A stretch of DNA of 64,000 bases from Pristionchus mayeri (Eukaryota; Nematoda; Chromadorea; Rhabditida; Neodiplogasteridae), in the NCBI GenBank assembly GCA_036245805.1, contig BTRK01000010.1, forward strand, positions 1 through 64,000, given 5' to 3'. The position numbers were made by a program, and so were the translations under genes. Position 1 is the first letter of the stretch; each line of letters opens with the position of its first letter. Of this stretch, positions 61,801-64,000 are shown piece by piece. The notes beneath the pieces were generated by a model. That model was not told where the DNA came from, searched no databases, and saw only the letters and a program-made list of their open reading frames with translations.

Positions 61801-64000
61801 GGTAAACTTTGGCGATAGAGTAAACTTCGGGGATACGGGTAAACTTCGGGGATAGAGTAAACTTCGGGGATACGGGTAAACTTCGGGGATAGAGTAAACT
61901 TCGGGGATAGAGTAAACTTCGGGGATAGAGTAAACTTCGGGGATACAGGTAAACTTCGGGGATACGGGTAAACTTCGGGGATAGAGTAAACTTCGGGGAT
62001 ACGGGTAAACTTCCGAGATAGAGTAAACTTCGGGGATAGAGTAAACTTCGGGGATAGAGTAAACTTCGGGGATAGAGTAAACTTCGGGGACACGGGTAAA
62101 CTTCGGGGATAGAGTAAACATCGGGGATAGAGTAAACTTCGGGGATACGGGTAAACTTTGGGGATAGAGTAAACTTCGGGGATACGGGTAAACTTTGGCG
62201 ATAGAGTAAACTTCGGGGATACGGGTAAACTTCGGGGATAGAGTAAACTTCGGGGACACGGGTAAACTTCGGGGATACGGGTAAACTTCGGGGATAGAGT
62301 AAACTTCGGGGATAGAGTAAACTTCGGGGATAGAGTAAACTTCGGGGATAGAGTAAACTTCGGGGATACGGGTAAACTTCGGGGATACGGGTAAACTTCG
62401 GGGATAGAGTAAACTTCGGGGATACGGGTAAACTTCGGGGATAGAGTAAACTTCGGGGATACGGGTAAACTTCGGGGATACGGGTAAACTTCGGGGATAG
62501 AGTAAACTTCGGGGATAGAGTAAACTTCGGGGATAGAGTAAACTTCGGGGATACGGGTAAACTTCGGGGATAGAGTAAACTTCGGGGATACGGGTAAACT
62601 TCGGGGATAGAGTAAACTTCGGGGATACGGGTAAACTTCGGGGATAGAGTAAACTTCGGGGATACGGGTAAACTTCGGGGATAGAGTAAACTTCGGGGAT
62701 ACGGGTAAACTTCGGGGATAGAGTAAACTTCGGGGATAGAGTAAACTTCGGGGATAGAGTAAACTTCGGGGATACGGGTAAACTTCGGAGATAGAGTAAA
62801 CTTCGGGGATAGAGTAAACTTCGGGGATAGAGTAAACTTCGGGGATACAGGTAAACTTCGGGGATACGGGTAAACTTCGGGGATAGAGTAAACTTCGGGG
62901 ATACGGGTAAACTTCCGAGATAGAGTAAACTTCGGGGATAGAGTAAACTTCGGGGATAGAGTAAACTTCGGGGATAGAGTAAACTTCGGGGACACGGGTA
63001 AACTTCGGGGATAGAGTAAACTTCGGGGATAGAGTAAACTTCGGGGATACGGGTAAACTTTGGGGATAGAGTAAACTTCGGGGATAGAGTAAACTTCGGG
63101 GATAGAGTAAACTTCGGGGATACAGGTAAACTTCGGGGATACGGGTAAACTTCGGGGATAGAGTAAACTTCGGGGATACGGGTAAACTTCCGAGATAGAG
63201 TAAACTTCGGGGATAGAGTAAACTTCGGGGATAGAGTAAACTTCGGGGATAGAGTAAACTTCGGGGATACGGGTAAACTTCGGGGATAGAGTAAACTTCG
63301 GGGATACGGGTAAACTTCGGGGATAGAGTAAACTTCGGGGATACGGGTAAACTTCGGGGATAGAGTAAACTTCGGGGATAGAGTAAACTTCGGGGATAGA
63401 GTAAACTTCGGGGATACGGGTAAACTTCGGGGATAGAGTAAACTTCGGGGATACGGGTAAACTTCGGGGATAGAGTAAACTTCGGGGATACGGGTAAACT
63501 TCGGGGATAGAGTAAACTTCGGGGATACGGGTAAACTTTGGCGATAGAGTAAACTTCGGGGATACGGGTAAACTTCGGGGATAGAGTAAACTTCGGGGAT
63601 AGAGTAAACTTCGGGGATACGGGTAAACTTCGGAGATAGAGTAAACTTCGGGGATAGAGTAAACTTCGGGGATAGAGTAAACTTCGGGGATACAGGTAAA
63701 CTTCGGGGATACGGGTAAACTTTGGGGATAGAGTAAACTTCGGGGATACGGGTAAACTTTGGCGATAGAGTAAACTTCGGGGATACGGGTAAACTTCGGG
63801 GATAGAGTAAACTTCGGGGACACGGGTAAACTTCGGGGATAGAGTAAACTTCGGGGACACGGGTAAACTTCGGGGATAGAGTAAACTTCGGGGATAGAGT
63901 AAACTTCGGGGATACGGGTAAACTTCGGAGATAGAGTAAACTTCGGGGATAGAGTAAACTTCGGGGATAGAGTAAACTTCGGGGATACAGGTAAACTTCG

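Larger units (their letters stand above)
1..64000 (+). repeat. Satellite DNA array of alternating 18-bp and 19-bp monomers (37-bp dimer)
   Basis: The whole window is a head-to-tail array of two monomers that share taaacttcgggga and differ at the 3' end: tagag in the 18-mer and tacggg in the 19-mer. Strict alternation gives a 37-bp dimer with A 11, T 8, C 5, G 13, so the plus strand is G-rich and purine-rich (24 of 37). All units lie in the same orientation, and I saw no inversion, transposon, unique spacer or other non-repeat sequence. Both window edges are mid-monomer. Variation consists of point changes, changes in G-run length, lost or doubled monomers (18-18 or 19-19 neighbours) and larger segmental duplications. 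Long satellites of this kind are typical of eukaryotic heterochromatin; the species and the satellite family are not recognised. There is no evidence for any CDS, rRNA, tRNA, promoter, terminator or origin anywhere in the array. Confidence 0.97.
50861..64000 (+). repeat. Satellite domain D, enriched in 18-mer runs
   Basis: Past about 50,860 the variants taatcttcggtgatag, ggttacggg, ggatggag, tttcgggatag, ggatatagtacac, ttccggg and gaataaac are no longer seen. New variants appear: tttggcgatag (from 50,981), ttccgagatag (from about 51,076), cggagatagag (from about 51,850) and atacagg (from about 51,913). Runs of consecutive 18-mers are common, bounded by gggacacggg or by 19-mer pairs. Shortened G runs, frequent in domain A, are almost absent. 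The domain continues past the end of the window. Confidence 0.8.

Noticed and set aside
46468..62259. Giant minus-strand open reading frames (up to about 5,260 residues, Pro/Tyr-rich with a 37-residue repeat)
   Set aside because: All three minus frames are open because neither monomer has a stop on that strand. The frames rotate through registers, starts are incidental GTG codons, and single-base indels never matter. This is composition, not coding.
1..64000. CRISPR array (short direct repeats at regular spacing)
   Set aside because: The units are contiguous with no unique spacers, and the parts that differ come from a small recurring set of variants. No cas genes are present.
1..64000. Telomeric repeat (G-rich strand, GGGG in each unit)
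   Set aside because: The unit of 18-19 bp does not match known short telomere repeats, both window edges are internal, and the array contains long segmental duplications. A subtelomeric location cannot be excluded.
1..64000. CTTCGG stable hairpin-loop motif repeated in a plus-strand transcript
   Set aside because: The bases around CTTCGG (aaa on the left, ggga on the right) do not pair, so only one C-G pair closes the loop. No structured RNA is supported.
1..64000. An exact CENP-B box
   Set aside because: The spacer after TTCG is one base short in every tacggg unit I read. The two units with an extra G (near 1,574 and 10,331) are of the tagag type and lack CGGG. Only a box-like motif can be claimed.
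1..64000. Species assignment from the monomer
   Set aside because: I do not recognise the 18/19-bp unit from a named satellite family, and there is no gene or RNA in the window to place it.
1..64000. Insertion sequences, transposons or attachment sites at domain edges
   Set aside because: No terminal inverted repeats, target-site duplications or foreign sequence were seen at 15.86, 22.7 or 50.86 kb; the changes occur within monomers.

Overview
The window is one uninterrupted tandem satellite array with no gene I can support. Every stretch read, from base 1 to base 64,000, is built from two related monomers in a single orientation. One is 18 bp (taaacttcggggatagag) and the other 19 bp (taaacttcggggatacggg). 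They mostly alternate, giving a 37-bp dimer of about 49% GC. At 18.5 bp per monomer the window holds roughly 3,450 monomers. Both ends fall inside the repeat, so the array continues on both sides. A homogeneous array this long, with nested higher-order duplications, points to eukaryotic heterochromatin (centromeric, pericentromeric or subtelomeric). No gene, RNA or transposon is present to identify the species, and I do not recognise the monomer from a named satellite family.

Layout. Diagnostic variant monomers divide the array into four domains. Domain A (1 to about 15.86 kb) has gtaatcttcggtgatagag, gggttacggg followed by ggatggag, tttcgggatag, and ggatatagtacac. Domain B (about 15.86-22.7 kb) adds gggttagag and gggacacggg and is organised in units near 423 bp and 1.99 kb. 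Domain C (about 22.7-50.86 kb) adds gggttccggg, gaggaaac, gggaatacgg and aaactacgggg, and is a patchwork of recent duplications with offsets of 407, 907, 1,090, 1,239, 2,160 and 3,778 bp. Domain D (about 50.86-64 kb) loses nearly all of these variants and gains tttggcgatag, ttccgagatag, cggagatagag and atacagg, with runs of up to seven 18-mers. The C/D change is sharp, within tens of bases.

The minus strand has almost no stop codons in any frame, so predicted proteins of up to about 5,260 residues appear. They are artefacts of composition. The 37-bp period is not a multiple of 3, so every frame cycles through all three registers of the same sequence. Starts are GTG codons created by two point variants, and stops are TAA or TAG codons created by others.

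The most interesting signal is in the 19-mer. It contains TTCG-GGG-A-TA-CGGG, which matches the essential bases of the mammalian CENP-B box (TTCGNNNNANNCGGG) except that the first spacer is one base short. The 18-mer lacks the CGGG half. The array therefore alternates box-like and box-less monomers, as some human alpha-satellite dimers do. This makes a centromeric role a testable hypothesis, not a conclusion.
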